From Cornus controversa (Eukaryota > Streptophyta > Magnoliopsida > Cornales > Cornaceae), in assembly GCA_026545225.1 (NCBI GenBank), contig CM048845.1:57140033-57204032 (forward strand): a stretch of 64,000 nt of DNA. Direction: 5' to 3'. Below the pieces are notes generated by a model. It did no database searches, had not been told where the DNA came from, and was given only the letters and a program-made list of their open reading frames with translations. This document shows, one piece after another, positions 11,369-23,901 of the stretch (position 1 is its first letter; every line of letters begins with the position of its first letter). The position numbers and the translations under genes are program-made.

Positions 11369-13903
11369 AGTTATGCAGAGACCGTGCCCAATTTTGGCTA
11401 TTTTTTTGAATTTTTCATCATTTATTGCTTTAAATGCGTTTTAAATGATATTTAACATGTTTTGAATATGGGAAACATGTTTAGAAGGTTGGAATATGAT
11501 TTTGGAAACTTTTAGAAATTTTTGAAAAAGTTTAATTTTTTTTATCAAACCGGGACCTGGGATGCGACTTAAGTGAGCCTGGGAATTTGAAAAATTTTTA
11601 AAAAAATTTATTTTTGGAAATGACTTCAATGAAATGTTTAGAGTGTTAAGGAAGTGATTTCGAGTCCAACAGAGTTTTCGAGAATTAATTCGGAGGTCGG
11701 GAGGGTACGTTAAGTGGCCTAGGGGCAAAATGGTCTTTTTGCGCCCCTAGGAGTGAAATAAATATCCCAAGATCTGGGATATTTCATATTTACAGATCTC
11801 AATCTCTCTCTAAAAGTCACCACTTCATCTCTCTCCCTTCTCTCTAGATTTTAGGTCACTTGGGGCGTGATTTGTAAGATTCTGAAGAAGGAAAGTGTGT
11901 AGAGGGCATTGAGGGCTTCGGTTTGAACCGATCAAAGTCCATGTTTCATAAATTTGGAACGGCTGGGATTTTCAAAAGAGGGATTCAAAGCTTGGGAATT
12001 GAGGTAGGGGTGTTAGACTCATCTTTACTTTGATTCTATAGGTCACATATTTGTGACATGAAAGATAAGTTGAGATTTTTTGAGTTTAGGATTTTATGTA
12101 TATGTATGTATATATATATAAATGTGATTTATGCATATGTATAGGTCTAACATGTTAGTTAGCGCTCATATGTGTCGTATATGTGATATTGAGACTATGT
12201 ATGCTAATTGTTGAAAATGTGTTCATTTGGTGAAATATGAAAATGTGAGTGTTTATATATTTATGCATGAAAGATATAACTTTCTTGAAAAATGCATAAG
12301 CATGATGGCGCATTCGTTAAAATAATGAACCGAGAAACGTAAGCAGAGTTTGGGTGCCGAAGAGACCCTTACTATGAGGTGGTTTCATAAGCTAGTCCCC
12401 ATTGAATTGATTTTCGGACTTATGTGGTGTGAGTTTTACATTGAATTGTGACTTGATCAATTTGCTATATGTATGTATACATTGGAATGTGAAGCATCAC
12501 GCATGATTTATAAAATGTGATTGTTTATGGGTAAAAAGTATGGATATTTGTCATATACATTGTAATGACTTCATATGCATCCATGCATGGCCGCCTGAGT
12601 TAGAGTAGTTTGGGTGGATCATTCTTACTGAGCCACAGTAGTGCTCACCCTCTATATACAATTTTTTTTAGATAAGGCACCAATGGAGGATGAGCCATGA
12701 TTAGCTCAATGGACCTTGTTGAGTTTCTTTTGGACTTTTGGATCTTTTGATATGTATGTAGATGTCCATGCCGTTTTGTGGCATGTGGACTCTTTTGGAA
12801 AAAAATTTTCTTAAAGTTTGATAACATATTTATATTTGAATTTCATATGTATGTATAAGCCATGTTGGACATGTATGGAAGACTTTGAACATAATTGTAT
12901 AGCCATTAGGGGGGGACACGTGCCCAAAAGTGTCCATTTTGAATTTAAGGTGTGAATGACATATGAAATGATTTGTATGATTTCAATAGAAATGTATAAG
13001 GATTTGTGAGATTAAGGTGATATGACTGTGTGAATTAGGGTGTGTGTATGGAGATGTACCATTTGTAGATCCTTAGAATGTTGGGTGTAAGATTTTGTTT
13101 TGGAAATGAAAGTATTGTCGGTCAAATGAATACATTCTGCTCGGATTTTGGTAAATTTTTTTGAGGGGTCTACATAACTCCAAATGATCTAAAATTTTTA
13201 CCACATCTTCCCCTAGATGTCTAGTGTTCCTATATTTAATTTTGTGAAGTTTAGACAACCACAGAATTTTAAATAAATCGGACAAGATTCTGCCACCAGA
13301 TTTTACAATTTCTGTTGGGCACCAAATTGATTGTCAAGACTGTTTCGTTTGGTTAACATCTAACCATTAAGGTTAGCTCAAACTTCTTCTATGTTTAGTT
13401 TAGTTTCTATAAAATTTTAGTTTGCCTCATTTCAAGTTGAAATGAATTTTTTACCAATTTTTTTAGATTGCTACGCAGATTGCACTCTAGCAACGCAATG
13501 TTCACTTTGGAGTTACTGTAGCTTTTTAGCTACTACCTGGTGATGAGAAATCAGAGTTCTAAACCTATTCAAAAGGTCTAAATTATATTTTTAAGCGCCT
13601 TGGGACTATAGTAGGATGAGACAATGCTCCGAAAAAATTTTCAAAACTTTTTACGAAAAGTTACTATTCACGAGGGTCAAAAATCACTTTTATTTTAAAA
13701 TTGTTCGAAATGATTTCAACAATGAGGACCATGGTTAGTTATGCATATTCACTTAATTATATGCATTATGAGTTGCTTCCGCGGTTAAAAAAATTGGGTT
13801 TGATGTTAGATTTTTCAAAACGATTGTTTTGATTAGATTTCACCGTTCACCCCCATTTTTCTCGCTCTCAACCGGGTGTGGGAAATAGGGGCGTGACAAG
13901 TTA
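11369..13903 (+). mobile_element. Solo LTR of a Tekay-like gypsy element with 5-bp TSD
   Basis: The LTR spans 11374-13898. It starts TGCAGAGACC, ends GGGGCGTGACA, and is flanked on both sides by the same 5 bases, AGTTA (11369-11373 and 13899-13903). It resembles the LTRs of the element at 1-9959 read on the opposite strand (start, ACATGTTT blocks, the CAGTAGTGCTCACCC block near 12637). No internal coding sequence lies between its ends, so it is best explained by LTR-LTR recombination. Confidence 0.88.
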
Positions 13904-14513
13904 TCAGTAGGTTCCAGCCTAATCCTAGTCGAGACCACTAGACTATGATCAAGAGTATTCTTAAATATTTGAGGAGGACCAAAGATTATATGTTTGTTTA
14001 TGGAGGTGATGAGCTAGTACCAGTTAGTTATACAAATTCTGATTTTCAATCAGATGAGGATTCTAAAGATCTACCTCAAAATTTGTGCTTTGGCTATATA
14101 GAGGGGCTATAAGTTAGAGAAGTGTGAAGTAATCGTGTATTACTAATTCAACCATAGAGGTTGAATACGTTGCAACTTCTAAAGTAGGAAAGGAAGTCGT
14201 TTAGTTAAGGAAATTCCTCTCTGATCTAAGAGTTGTGCGACATGTAAGCTCTCCTATTGTACTTCATTTTGACAATAGTGGAGTTGTTGCTCAAAGCAAG
14301 GATCCCAAAAACCATAAGCGTGGAAAACACATTAAGAAGAAGTATCATCTAATAAGAGACATAGTGCAGAGCGGAGACGTAGTGGTAGCTAAGATCGCAT
14401 CGGAGAATAACCTTGTTGATCCATTTATTAAGGCGCAACCGATTAAAGTATTGATCGACATTTGGACAGCATTGGAGTTAGATATGAGGAAAACTGGCAA
14501 TAAAGTGCAATGA
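13904..14513 (+). pseudogene. Ty1/copia RNase H, 3' end of pol
   Basis: Resumes the copia frame exactly after the solo LTR and its target duplication: ILKYLRRTKDYMFVYGGDE, SYTNSDFQSDEDSKD, then a block with VVLHFDNSGVVAQSKDP and HIKKKYHLIRDIVQSGDVV ending ASENNLVDPF. These are the RNase H motifs that close copia pol. The middle part has stops, so it is dead. Together with 9960-11368 it shows one copia copy split by a later insertion. Confidence 0.83.
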
Positions 14514-16060
14514 CATTGGCTTATAAAATAAGAATCTGTTTGCTTATAAAAAAAATACTATTTATATATTATAAATGTTATATATTGATTCGATTCAAGA
14601 CCCGAATCGTAGTATCCATTGACTACACAATGACTTGGTACGTGCATGGTATGGTTACCAAAGCCGGGAGCATAAGTCATTTATATTGCATTATCATAAA
14701 ATATTTTGTTTGTTGAACAATAGTGGGTTGAATCCCTATTAATAAAGAATAGAACAGGATCGCCGATAAGTCATTATCAAAGTAATTGTGAGGTTGTCAT
14801 TGCAATTACTACATGTTAGTGTTATAGCGAATGTTATCCTCAAGTATGAAGGAGAGATGAACCCTAGGCATGGTTGGTTAACACTTTGATATATGCAGTG
14901 GGCCCTAGTATTTAAAATCCAAATATGTTGGGTGTTGGTTAATCATGTGCTTTGGAACATGCTACCAAAATTTACATCTATGCTAGCTAATTTATTATGA
15001 CTTGATTAGTTTAATCAACGGTAAATCCAAGTGCTTGATTTGGCTTTAATAAAATGGATATGCACATTAGCAAAGTGCATAAGTTTTATTAAAGACTTAT
15101 TGATTGAACAGAAAGTAATCAAGTGGCTTAATAAATATTCAATTGTTGATTTGGATTAAGAGCACTTATATGTCCATATCCAATTGTGCATAGAGGGGTA
15201 ATTTTGTATAATTAACACCGGTCTTGTGTGTTTAGACAACACAAGGTTTAAAGACAACACATGGTTCAACCATTCTCGATTTGGAGTGCAACCACACTTA
15301 TATAGTAGAATTAAGTTGTGGTTAATGGATTATTGTAATTTAAGGTCATGGGATAACCGGACCAATTATAATCGATTGAAGCCAATAAGAGTTTGGGTCC
15401 TTAAATAAGATCCTCACTTCTAACCCGTTGGGTCGATTTAAACCAATTGAATTTTTAAATGTGAATTGTTATAATGTGTTATGGGCATTTGTAATTTAAT
15501 TACATGCTAAAGGCACAAGTGAAATTATATATAAATATATTGAATATTTTAATATCCTGAAATATATATTAATATATATAATTTAAATATATACATAATA
15601 TCTTATTTTTCGTAGAAGAATATAAGATATAGAGTATGTATATAGTTTCTTTTTATATGAAGATATGATTTATCATATCTTATATATATGAAAAGGAAGA
15701 CTTGACTTGGAAGAGACTTTCCTATAAATATGACATGTTTTCTCTCATATCAAGGTATACATTTTAAGTAAAAATCAATTCACAAAACCAAGGGTTCTCC
15801 CATTGCTTCATCAACTATTGAAGACTGGTTGGAAAATTATCCCCATCATGTACTTAATCTCTGAATTCCTTATATTTCATGCAATCATATTCATGTTCAT
15901 GAAAAAAAAATTTTGTTGCTTGCATAATTTTTCATACATCAAGAGATTCGGTTTTATTTTAATGAACCACGCTTCCACAAACTATTTTGATGAGTTTTGT
16001 CAAAAAAACCTCTCAAAACCCCCCAACCCTATGAAACGACAAGAGTTAGAATAAAGGGGA
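14514..16060 (+). other. Probable copia 3' UTR and 3' LTR, borders uncertain
   Basis: No coding potential. A purine-rich AAGTATGAAGGAGAGA run at 14842-14857 followed by TGAACCCTAGG could be the polypurine tract and LTR start; an alternative start is TGTTGGGTGTTGG at 14926. A TATA-like CCTATAAATATG at 15721-15732 fits an LTR promoter. Without the matching 5' LTR in the window the ends cannot be fixed. Confidence 0.3.
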
Positions 16061-17953
16061 ACACATATACGTATATATATATTTATGGTTGCATGCCTTT
16101 TGCTCATGTGTAACAATTTGTAATTTTTAATATATTCGATTCATTGTTTGTTTGCATCAAATTGGTGTCTTTGTATGGAAATTGGTAGAATTAGAGAAAA
16201 ATTATTTCAAGGAGTTGAAAAAATATATATATTTCAAATTGGAGAAAAATTAGTTTAATGTTTAAATTAATTTTACCAATTTCAATTTCAATGCACCAAT
16301 TTCATGCAATTCAACATAACCTTTAAATACTGAGTTGATTACGCTTGATTATGTTCATTTGGAAGTGAAATATTCACATTATCCTCACCAACAAAAATAT
16401 GATTCTGTAAATTTTTTTAAAAAATAATACAATATATTCATTACTCACTCAAGAGTATCCTCTCTTCAAGAGTACGCCCGAATGAGAATCATTATCATCA
16501 TCCTCCCCTTCCTTGCCTTTATCTCGTACAAACGGGATTGGCCTAGCCCGAATATATCCAAAAATAATTAATTGTTTCAAACAGCACTTCACAGTTCACA
16601 ATACACGTAAGTGACTATGCTTAGCATTTCATTAGACAATAATCAAAACTTGTTCATAAAATTTTCTCGAGCACCCGAAGAAAAAAAAGGATATAATTAA
16701 TACAACGAATTGTTAATACAAAAAATAAATATATAATTCAACACTCCAATCAATCCCTCACATTTTTTTTTAATTATTCAATTATTTTTCTTTTTAATGT
16801 AATTAAAAACTCCAAGAGTAGACTAGCAATCCACAAACATAATTGGCCTGGACAGAACTTAAAAGCCCTCTCATCTACTACTCTAATAAATGGGCTTGCC
16901 CATTGAGCTTAACCAAGTTTGGGCCAGTCTTTCAAAAAATCATAGTCGTTCTGTAGCAGAAGTTCTCATGGGCATGAATTTCAAATCAATCCTTCCATAT
17001 TGTTATTCAAAATATATATATATATAGACATACACACACACGACTCTCAGTCAATCTATATGCATATTTTTCAATTCAAACATGAATCCAAATTATCAAA
17101 TATAAATTTAAGCTACACTCCTTAAATAATTGAGCTTATATATATTAATTACAAATCATTAATCCAAATTAAACCTATAAACAATAGACAAAATTTATTG
17201 TCAAATTTAATTTAAATCTCAAGTATAAGAGTAAAACTAATCTTCTATTTGAGTGTGCATTAATTAAGTTTAATTTAAATCTCAATTATATTATGGATCA
17301 ATGGCAAAGCTAAAATGACCAAGTCATGAAAATAGATCACAAAGCTCAAAGACATTGAAGATCAAGACTAAGAATAGTTTAGTCTTTTGATGAGAGTTAA
17401 AATATCTTGTAAAGTTATTTTTGAATATACCATGTTTGAAAGCTTATTACAGGACTTATTAGAGTTCCAAGACCTAATGCAATTCATGCATATCATTTTA
17501 AATATTTCTCGATCTATAAAAGTAGAAGAATATTTACGCTACACCCGGTAGAAATGCACCTAATGAATCTAGTTTGTGTGTGTACAACACATGCATTAAA
17601 CCGGCGCGTGTACAACACGCACATTTGAGATTCACCATGTGCACAGTGCACCAGTTGCATTGTAGAGATACACTGAAGTAGACCTTGAACTTAAATGAAT
17701 CATACTAGAAGGCTACTACATAGAGAGAAATTAAGCTCACTCTGAATTTAAATAGATTCAAATTACAAGATTGGACTAAATCGACTATTTTTTACCATGC
17801 CTTTGCAGACACTTCATTTTGCACCACTTTATAAATACATTTAAAGGTTTATTTTCTAAAAAAAATAAAGAACAAACAAGGGGAAAAAAAAAAGAAAAGA
17901 GTAAGAGAAAAGAGAAAAAAAAGTTAAAAAAAAAAAAGAAAAACAGCCCAAAA
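16061..17953. other. AT-rich noncoding stretch
   Basis: No credible gene, LTR or terminal inverted repeat was seen. It contains an A-rich run (17820-17940) and a short (AT)n at 17012-17024. Near 17576-17625 a GTGTACAACAC motif occurs twice. Confidence 0.5.
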
Positions 17954-18631
17954 ATTACTCCTAGGGGTGGCAATATTTGACACGACACGAACACAACAAG
18001 AAATGAGTCGATATGAGTTTGGGCTTATTGTATTTGTGTCCTTATCGTGTCTACACGATAGACCCAATAAGAAATCATGTCGTTTTCGGATTTGACCTAC
18101 TAACACGAAACTGATACAGTTGACCTAAATAAATATTTGTGTCATGTCGTATCGTTTTTCCCATTTAAATTAACGGGTCGTGTCATGTCAACACTACCCG
18201 TTAACCCGCATAACCCATTAATATTTATTAGTTTGTTTTAAAATCTAAAAAATATAAAGCTTAATATTGTAAATTTGTTTTAAAATGTTAAAAACATGTA
18301 AACATATATTTTTAATAAATATAAAAAATTTGTGATAAATATTAAAAAAAATTAAAATAAAATAAAGTAAATGAAATGAAATATCTAGAATGCTTGAAAT
18401 ATGGCACACACACTCCATAAAAACTAGACACAGTGATTTATAGAAGAAATTCCTTTATTTTAATCAATCATGTCGTTCACTAGACAACCTCATCATAAGA
18501 ATAACATATACAAAATGATAAGAAATTTGATATAAAGTTATTAATGTTCCTCAAATATCAAGGCTTACAAGTTACAAATGGGTGCATTAACTAACTAATA
18601 TGTTAGTCATCATCAACTAAATCACCCACTA

Positions 18632-18657
18632 TATATATGTGTGTGTGTGTGTGTTTG
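18632..18657. repeat. Microsatellite (AT)n(GT)n
   Basis: Alternating TATATATGTGTGTGTGTGTG inside the hAT element. Confidence 0.9.
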
Positions 18658-18985
18658 TGTCTCCACCATTATATAAAAATAATAATACCGATCAAAATAA
18701 ATCGGTCTCTACAATTTAATCCTCGTTTGAAAAATTAAATAAATTTTGGTCTTTATGAAAAATTTGAGTTATTACAAATATGTTATATATAGTATATATA
18801 CTGTTTGTGCTAGACTTTAATCGTGTGAGTTAGGTGTTATGAGTGTAAGGGTATGTATGAAAAGAGAGAGTGATGATTATTGAAGAAAATAATGTTTTTT
18901 ATTGGTAGATTTTGAAAATTTTGAGTATAAAATTTTCATTATGATGTACCAATGTTTACGTGAAAATTGGAATGGGAATACAAGA

Positions 18986-18988
<3 letters not shown>

Positions 18989-19031
<43 letters not shown>
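18989..19031. repeat. Microsatellite (AT)n
   Basis: About 21 AT units inside the hAT element. Confidence 0.95.
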
Positions 19032-19032
<1 letters not shown>

Positions 19033-19957
19033 TGTATATATAAATATAATTATATATGAATGATGGTCATAATTAGTCTTTAGTATCTCAAATTATATAG
19101 TATAACATGTAATCGTTATAAGTAATATAAGTTAAACTATTCTATTATATTTTCTCAAATTTTGATTAATTAGTTAAGTGTCTACAAAATTAATTAGAAT
19201 AATTGATAAGTTTAAACCATTTAATCTGAATATCTAGTTTTATGAAATTAAGTTTTTTTTATTGTCCCGAGATATATAGTATAACATATAATAGTTAAAG
19301 TAATATAAGTTAAACCACTCCTTAATTTTTTTTCAATAATACTTCAACATTAATATAAATTAAAAAAATATGTTAATTTAATGAGATATATATTTAATGT
19401 ATTAATGTTTTTATTTGATTTTAAGATAGTGAAAATTGTGTTACTAATTTAATTACTTAGTTAATATAAGTAATAACATTTGTTTGCTATATTAAAAATG
19501 AGGGAGAAATATTATTGTAATTTAATTAATGTTTCAAATTTTTATTATTGTAGATTAAATATTATTGTTATGACAGCTGTAAACAAAAAATATTGGTGGA
19601 TTAATGGTAAGAGTTTTTGACTGGTTTAGTTTTGGTCCCAGGTTCAATTCCTTACCATGGCATTGTTTTTGATAAAAGACTAACAAACAGTTTACACGAT
19701 TGTGTTCATGTTCAAACTAGCTATATGACACGTCGTGTTTGGATTGACTCATTTATTAGAATACTCGTAATACGAACACAACCCGTTTACACAATTGTGT
19801 TCTTGTTCAAACTATGTGACACGATTAGTTAAACGATTGTGTTCATGTTCAAACTAGCTATGTGACACAATTACTAATCGTGTCGTGTTCGGATTGACTC
19901 ATTTATTAGAATACTTCTGATACGAACACGACCCGTGAACACGATTTGTCACCCTTA

Positions 19958-20212
19958 ATTACTCCCCCTCTCTCTCTCTCATCCTATGTCCAAATTCATC
20001 TCCCTCTATACATTTATCAAAATACTCGTGTCTCGACACGAACACGGCATGATTTGCCACCCCTAATTACTTCCCCCTCTCTCTCGCATCCTCTATCCAA
20101 ATTCATCTCCCCCGTCACGACACGAACGGCCAATAATGGTTCCATAAATATCTCTCTCACACACACAAACACACTCTCTCTCTCTCTCTCTCATCCTTTA
20201 CCCAAATTCATC
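19958..20212. repeat. Triplicated CT-rich unit with a leftover hAT end
   Basis: A unit of the form ATTACT..CCCCTCTCTCTC..CATCCT..CCAAATTCATCTCCC appears at 19958, again at 20067 and, in part, at about 20165. Between the first two lies a fragment ending CATGATTTGCCACCCCTA (to 20066), which matches the right end of the hAT element next door. This suggests a second hAT copy reduced to its terminus. Confidence 0.65.
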
Positions 20213-20315
20213 CCCAGGGGCTGAAAACAATCACAATCCTCGTAAACACATGTCACCGTTAATAATCTTTGCATTGAATTCAATATTCCTCCTGTTCCCC
20301 AAAACAGTTCTATAA

Positions 20316-20713
20316 GACTCTGTGGTTAGATAGAAATAGGATGACAGGAAAAGAAATAATTTTTTTTTTTGAATATTTTAAGAATTTTGATAGAAAAAAA
20401 GAAAAATTTGGCTAGAAATCTTCCTAACTACCTAACTTTCTAATGAAATTTTCATACAAAAAACATAAAAAAAAATTTTTTTATTTCTTGAGAAAGTTTT
20501 ATAAAGTTAAAACAATGCCCTTTCTTTTTCTTTTTTTAATTTTAATACATTCCAAACTATAAAATTAAAATTTCCTATAACTTTCTTGGAAAAAAAAATC
20601 ATGCTAACCAAACGCATGTTGAAAATTTTATTTTTCTTTCATTTAGTTCACTTTCTTTCACATTTTTTTATTTTCATTTTTTGCCATTAGTTTCCTTCCA
20701 ACCAAACGGACCC
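20316..20713. mobile_element. Candidate MITE
   Basis: An AT-rich block whose right end reads CCAACCAAACGGACCC and whose left end, TCTGTGGTTAGATAGAAA, is roughly its inverted complement. No clear target duplication could be fixed, and there is no coding capacity. The remaining flanks, 20213-20315 and 20714-21071, hold nothing I recognise. Confidence 0.35.
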
Positions 20714-21080
20714 ATGAGAGAGACACGGAAAAAAAAAACTACACTACACTACTCTCTTTTTTTTTATTTTTACACTTTTTTCACACAAAAAAACTCCATT
20801 GGACATCCTGCCAATTTTCTATGCTCATATTCCAAGAAGGTAATCACTCATTCTGTTTTGACTCTCACTACGTAAATAAAATCACTCACACCCTATTTAC
20901 ATTTTATTATGAGAAGATTTATCATATATTCAGTATAAATATTCTGAGTAAATTTAAATCGTGTAAATACATTTCGTGTATGGTGGATCTTATCGAACTT
21001 GTATAACAGGCATAGTCACAATGCTGTGGATGCACTACACACTAATCCACCTCTTATACACTACTGATTCTCATTAGTAC

Positions 21081-21310
21081 GGAGCCGGATCCTCGGCTGT
21101 ATAGTGCAGTAATCCGAAAGTCTGTGCATCTGATATATCATCAACCAAAAGAAAATTAAATCATTAATAAAAGTTCGTAACTTTTACCACAAATAATATT
21201 TTTTGATGAAACTAATTTTTTTAAATAGTATATTCCGAGAGCTTCAATATGAGTATAATATAGGCTATGTTTTGACTTAAGACAAAAAAATTATGTTATT
21301 TATAATTCAT
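21081..21310 (+). repeat. Left terminal inverted region of the foldback element
   Basis: Non-repetitive terminal sequence whose reverse complement recurs at 28800-29122. Shared inverted blocks include the GGATCCTC end, GTAATCCGAA, ATAATATTTTTTGATGAAAC, CGAGAGCTTCAAT and TAGGCTATGTTTT. Confidence 0.8.
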
Positions 21311-21339
21311 GTCAAATTATAATATCCACATTATTAAAG

Positions 21340-23899
21340 TACTTTCCAAACACTTAAAAATATATATTTTTTTTATTTTTTTCCTTTCCAATTTTTTTTG
21401 GAACTCATGGGCACATTTGAAAGATATATTTTGCAAAAAAAAATAATAAAAAATTATATTCATATTTTTAAGCTAATTTATATTTCACTTTCCACACTTT
21501 TAAAGTACATTTCACAAATTTAAAGTTCTTTTCCACACATTTAAAGAACTTTTCCACACACCTAAAACAAATACTTTCTTATGTTTTTTCTTTCCAATTT
21601 TTTTAAGAACTCTTAGTCATATATGAAAGATGTTTTTGCACAAAAAATTCATTAAAATTTATATTCACATTTTTTAATCTCATTTTTTTTAACTTTCCAC
21701 ATTTTAAAAATACTTTCCACACACTTAAAACAAATATATATATATATATTTTTTCCTTTCCAATTTTTTTTGGAACTCTTAGGCACATTTGAAAGATGTA
21801 TTTTGCACAAAAAATCATAAAAATTTATATTCACATTTTTTTGGCTAATTTTTTTCTCACTTTCCACACTTTTAAAGTACTTTCCACAATTTAAAGTTCA
21901 TTTCCACACATTTAAAGAATTTTTCCACAAACCTAAAACAAATAATTTCTTAGGTTTTTTCTCTCCAATTTTTTTAGGAACTCTTAGTCATATATGAAAG
22001 ATGTTTTTGCACAAAAAATTCTTTAAAATTTATATTCACATTTTTTAATCTCATTTTTTTTAACTTTCCACACTTTTAAAGTACTTTCCACACACTTAAA
22101 ACAAATATATAATTTTTTTTCCTTTCGAATTTTTTTTGGAACTCTTAGGCACATTTGAAAGATGTATTTTGCACAAAAAATCATAAAAATTTATATTCAC
22201 ATTTTTTTGACTAATTTTTTTCTCACTTTCCACACTTTTAAAGTACTTTCCACAAATTTAAAGTTCATTTCCACACATTTAAAGAATTTTTCCACACACC
22301 AAAAACAAATCATTTCTTATGTTTTTTCTTTCCAATTTTTTTAGGAACTCTTAGTCATATATGAAAGATGTTTTTGCATAAAAAATTCATTAAAATTTAT
22401 ATTCACATTTTTTAATCTCATTTTTTCTAACTTTTCACACTTTTAAAGTACTTTCCACACACTTAAAAAATATATATATATATTTTTTCCTTTCCAATTT
22501 TTTTTGGAACACTTAGGCACATTTGAAAGATGTATTTTCAACAAAAAAATCATAAAAATTTATATTCACATTTTTTTGGCTAATTTTTTTCTCACTTTCC
22601 ACACTTTTAAAGTATTTTCCTCAAATTTAAAGTTCATTTCCACACATTTAAAGAATTTTTCCGAACACCTAAAACAAATAATTTCTTAGGTTTTTTCTTT
22701 CCAATTTTTTTAGGAACTCTTAGTCATATATGAAAGATGTTTTTGCAGAAAAAATTCATTAAAATTTATATTCACATTTTTTAATCTCATTTTTTTAACT
22801 TTCCAACTTTTAAAGTACTTTTCACACACTTAAAACAAATATATATATATATTTTTTTTTCCTTTCCAATTTTTTTTGGAACTCTTAGGCACATTTGAAA
22901 GATGGATTTTGCACAAAAAATTCATAAAAAATTATATTCAAATTTTTAGGAATAATTTTTTTTCACCTTCCACACTTTTAAACTACTTTCCACACACTTA
23001 AACACAAATATTTTTTTTGTTTTTTTTCTTTACAATTTTTTTAGGAACTCTTAGGCACATTTGAAGGATGTATTTGCACAAAATAATCATAAAAAGTTAT
23101 ATTCAGATTTTTTAAGCTAATTTTTTTCTCACTTTCTACACTTTTAAAGTACTTTCCACACATTTAAAATATTTTCCCACACATTTAAAGTACTTATCCA
23201 CACACCTAAAACAAAGACTTTTTTATCTTTTTTCTTTCCAATTTTTTAGGAACTCTTCGGCATATATGAAAGATGTTTTTGCACAAAAAATTCATTAAAA
23301 TTTATATTCACATTTTTTAATCTCATTTTTTTCACATTCCACACTTTTAAACTACTTTCACACACTTAAACAAATACTTTTTTTATTTTTTTCTTTATTT
23401 TTTTAAGAACTCTTAGGCACATTTGAAGAATGTATTTGCACAAAAAAATTATAAATTTTTTTTTTCACATTTTTTAGGATCTTTTTTTTCTCACTTTCCA
23501 AACTTTTAAAGTTTTTTCAACTAATTTAAAGTATTTTTCCACATATTTAAAACAAATATTTTTTTATGGTTTTTCTTTCCAATTTTTTTAGGAACTCTTA
23601 CGCATATTTGAAGGATGTCTTTGTACAAAAAAATCATAAAAAGTTATATTCACATTTTTTAGGCTCATTTTTTCTCACTTTCCACACTTTTAAAGTAATT
23701 TTCACACATTTAAAGAACTTTTCCACACACCTAAAACAAGTATTTTTTTTTTTATGTATTATCTTTCCAATTTTTTAAAAAACTTTTAGGCATATTTGAA
23801 GGATGTTTTTGCACAAATAATTCATAAAAAATTATATTCACATTTTTTAGTTTCATTCTTTCTCATTTTTCGCACATTTAAAGCACTTTTTCACACACT
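21340..23899 (+). repeat. Left arm: tandem about 182-bp monomers, dimeric period about 370 bp
   Basis: Repeats of a unit with CTTTTAAAGTACTTTCCACA, a T-rich run, CTTTCCAATTTTTTT, GGAACTCTTAG, CATATATGAAAGATG or CACATTTGAAAGATG, and TTCACATTTTTT. The CATATATG and CACATTTG versions alternate, giving a dimer spaced about 366-374 bp in the first four pairs. Short ATG-initiated frames within it are by-products of the AT-rich repeat. Confidence 0.88.
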
Positions 23900-23901
23900 T
23901 A

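Larger units (their letters stand above)
17954..19965. mobile_element. Non-autonomous hAT-type DNA transposon with 8-bp TSD
   Basis: The element spans 17962-19957. The left end is TAGGGGTGGCAA and the reverse complement of the right end is TAAGGGTGACAA (10 of 12 identical). The exact 8-bp ATTACTCC flanks both sides (17954-17961 and 19958-19965). TIR sequence and TSD size are those of hAT elements. Subterminal sequence is rich in CACGACACGAACAC-type repeats on both sides, and the right subterminal block is partly duplicated (19684-19795 and 19830-19943). No transposase frame is visible in the 2 kb. Confidence 0.8.
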
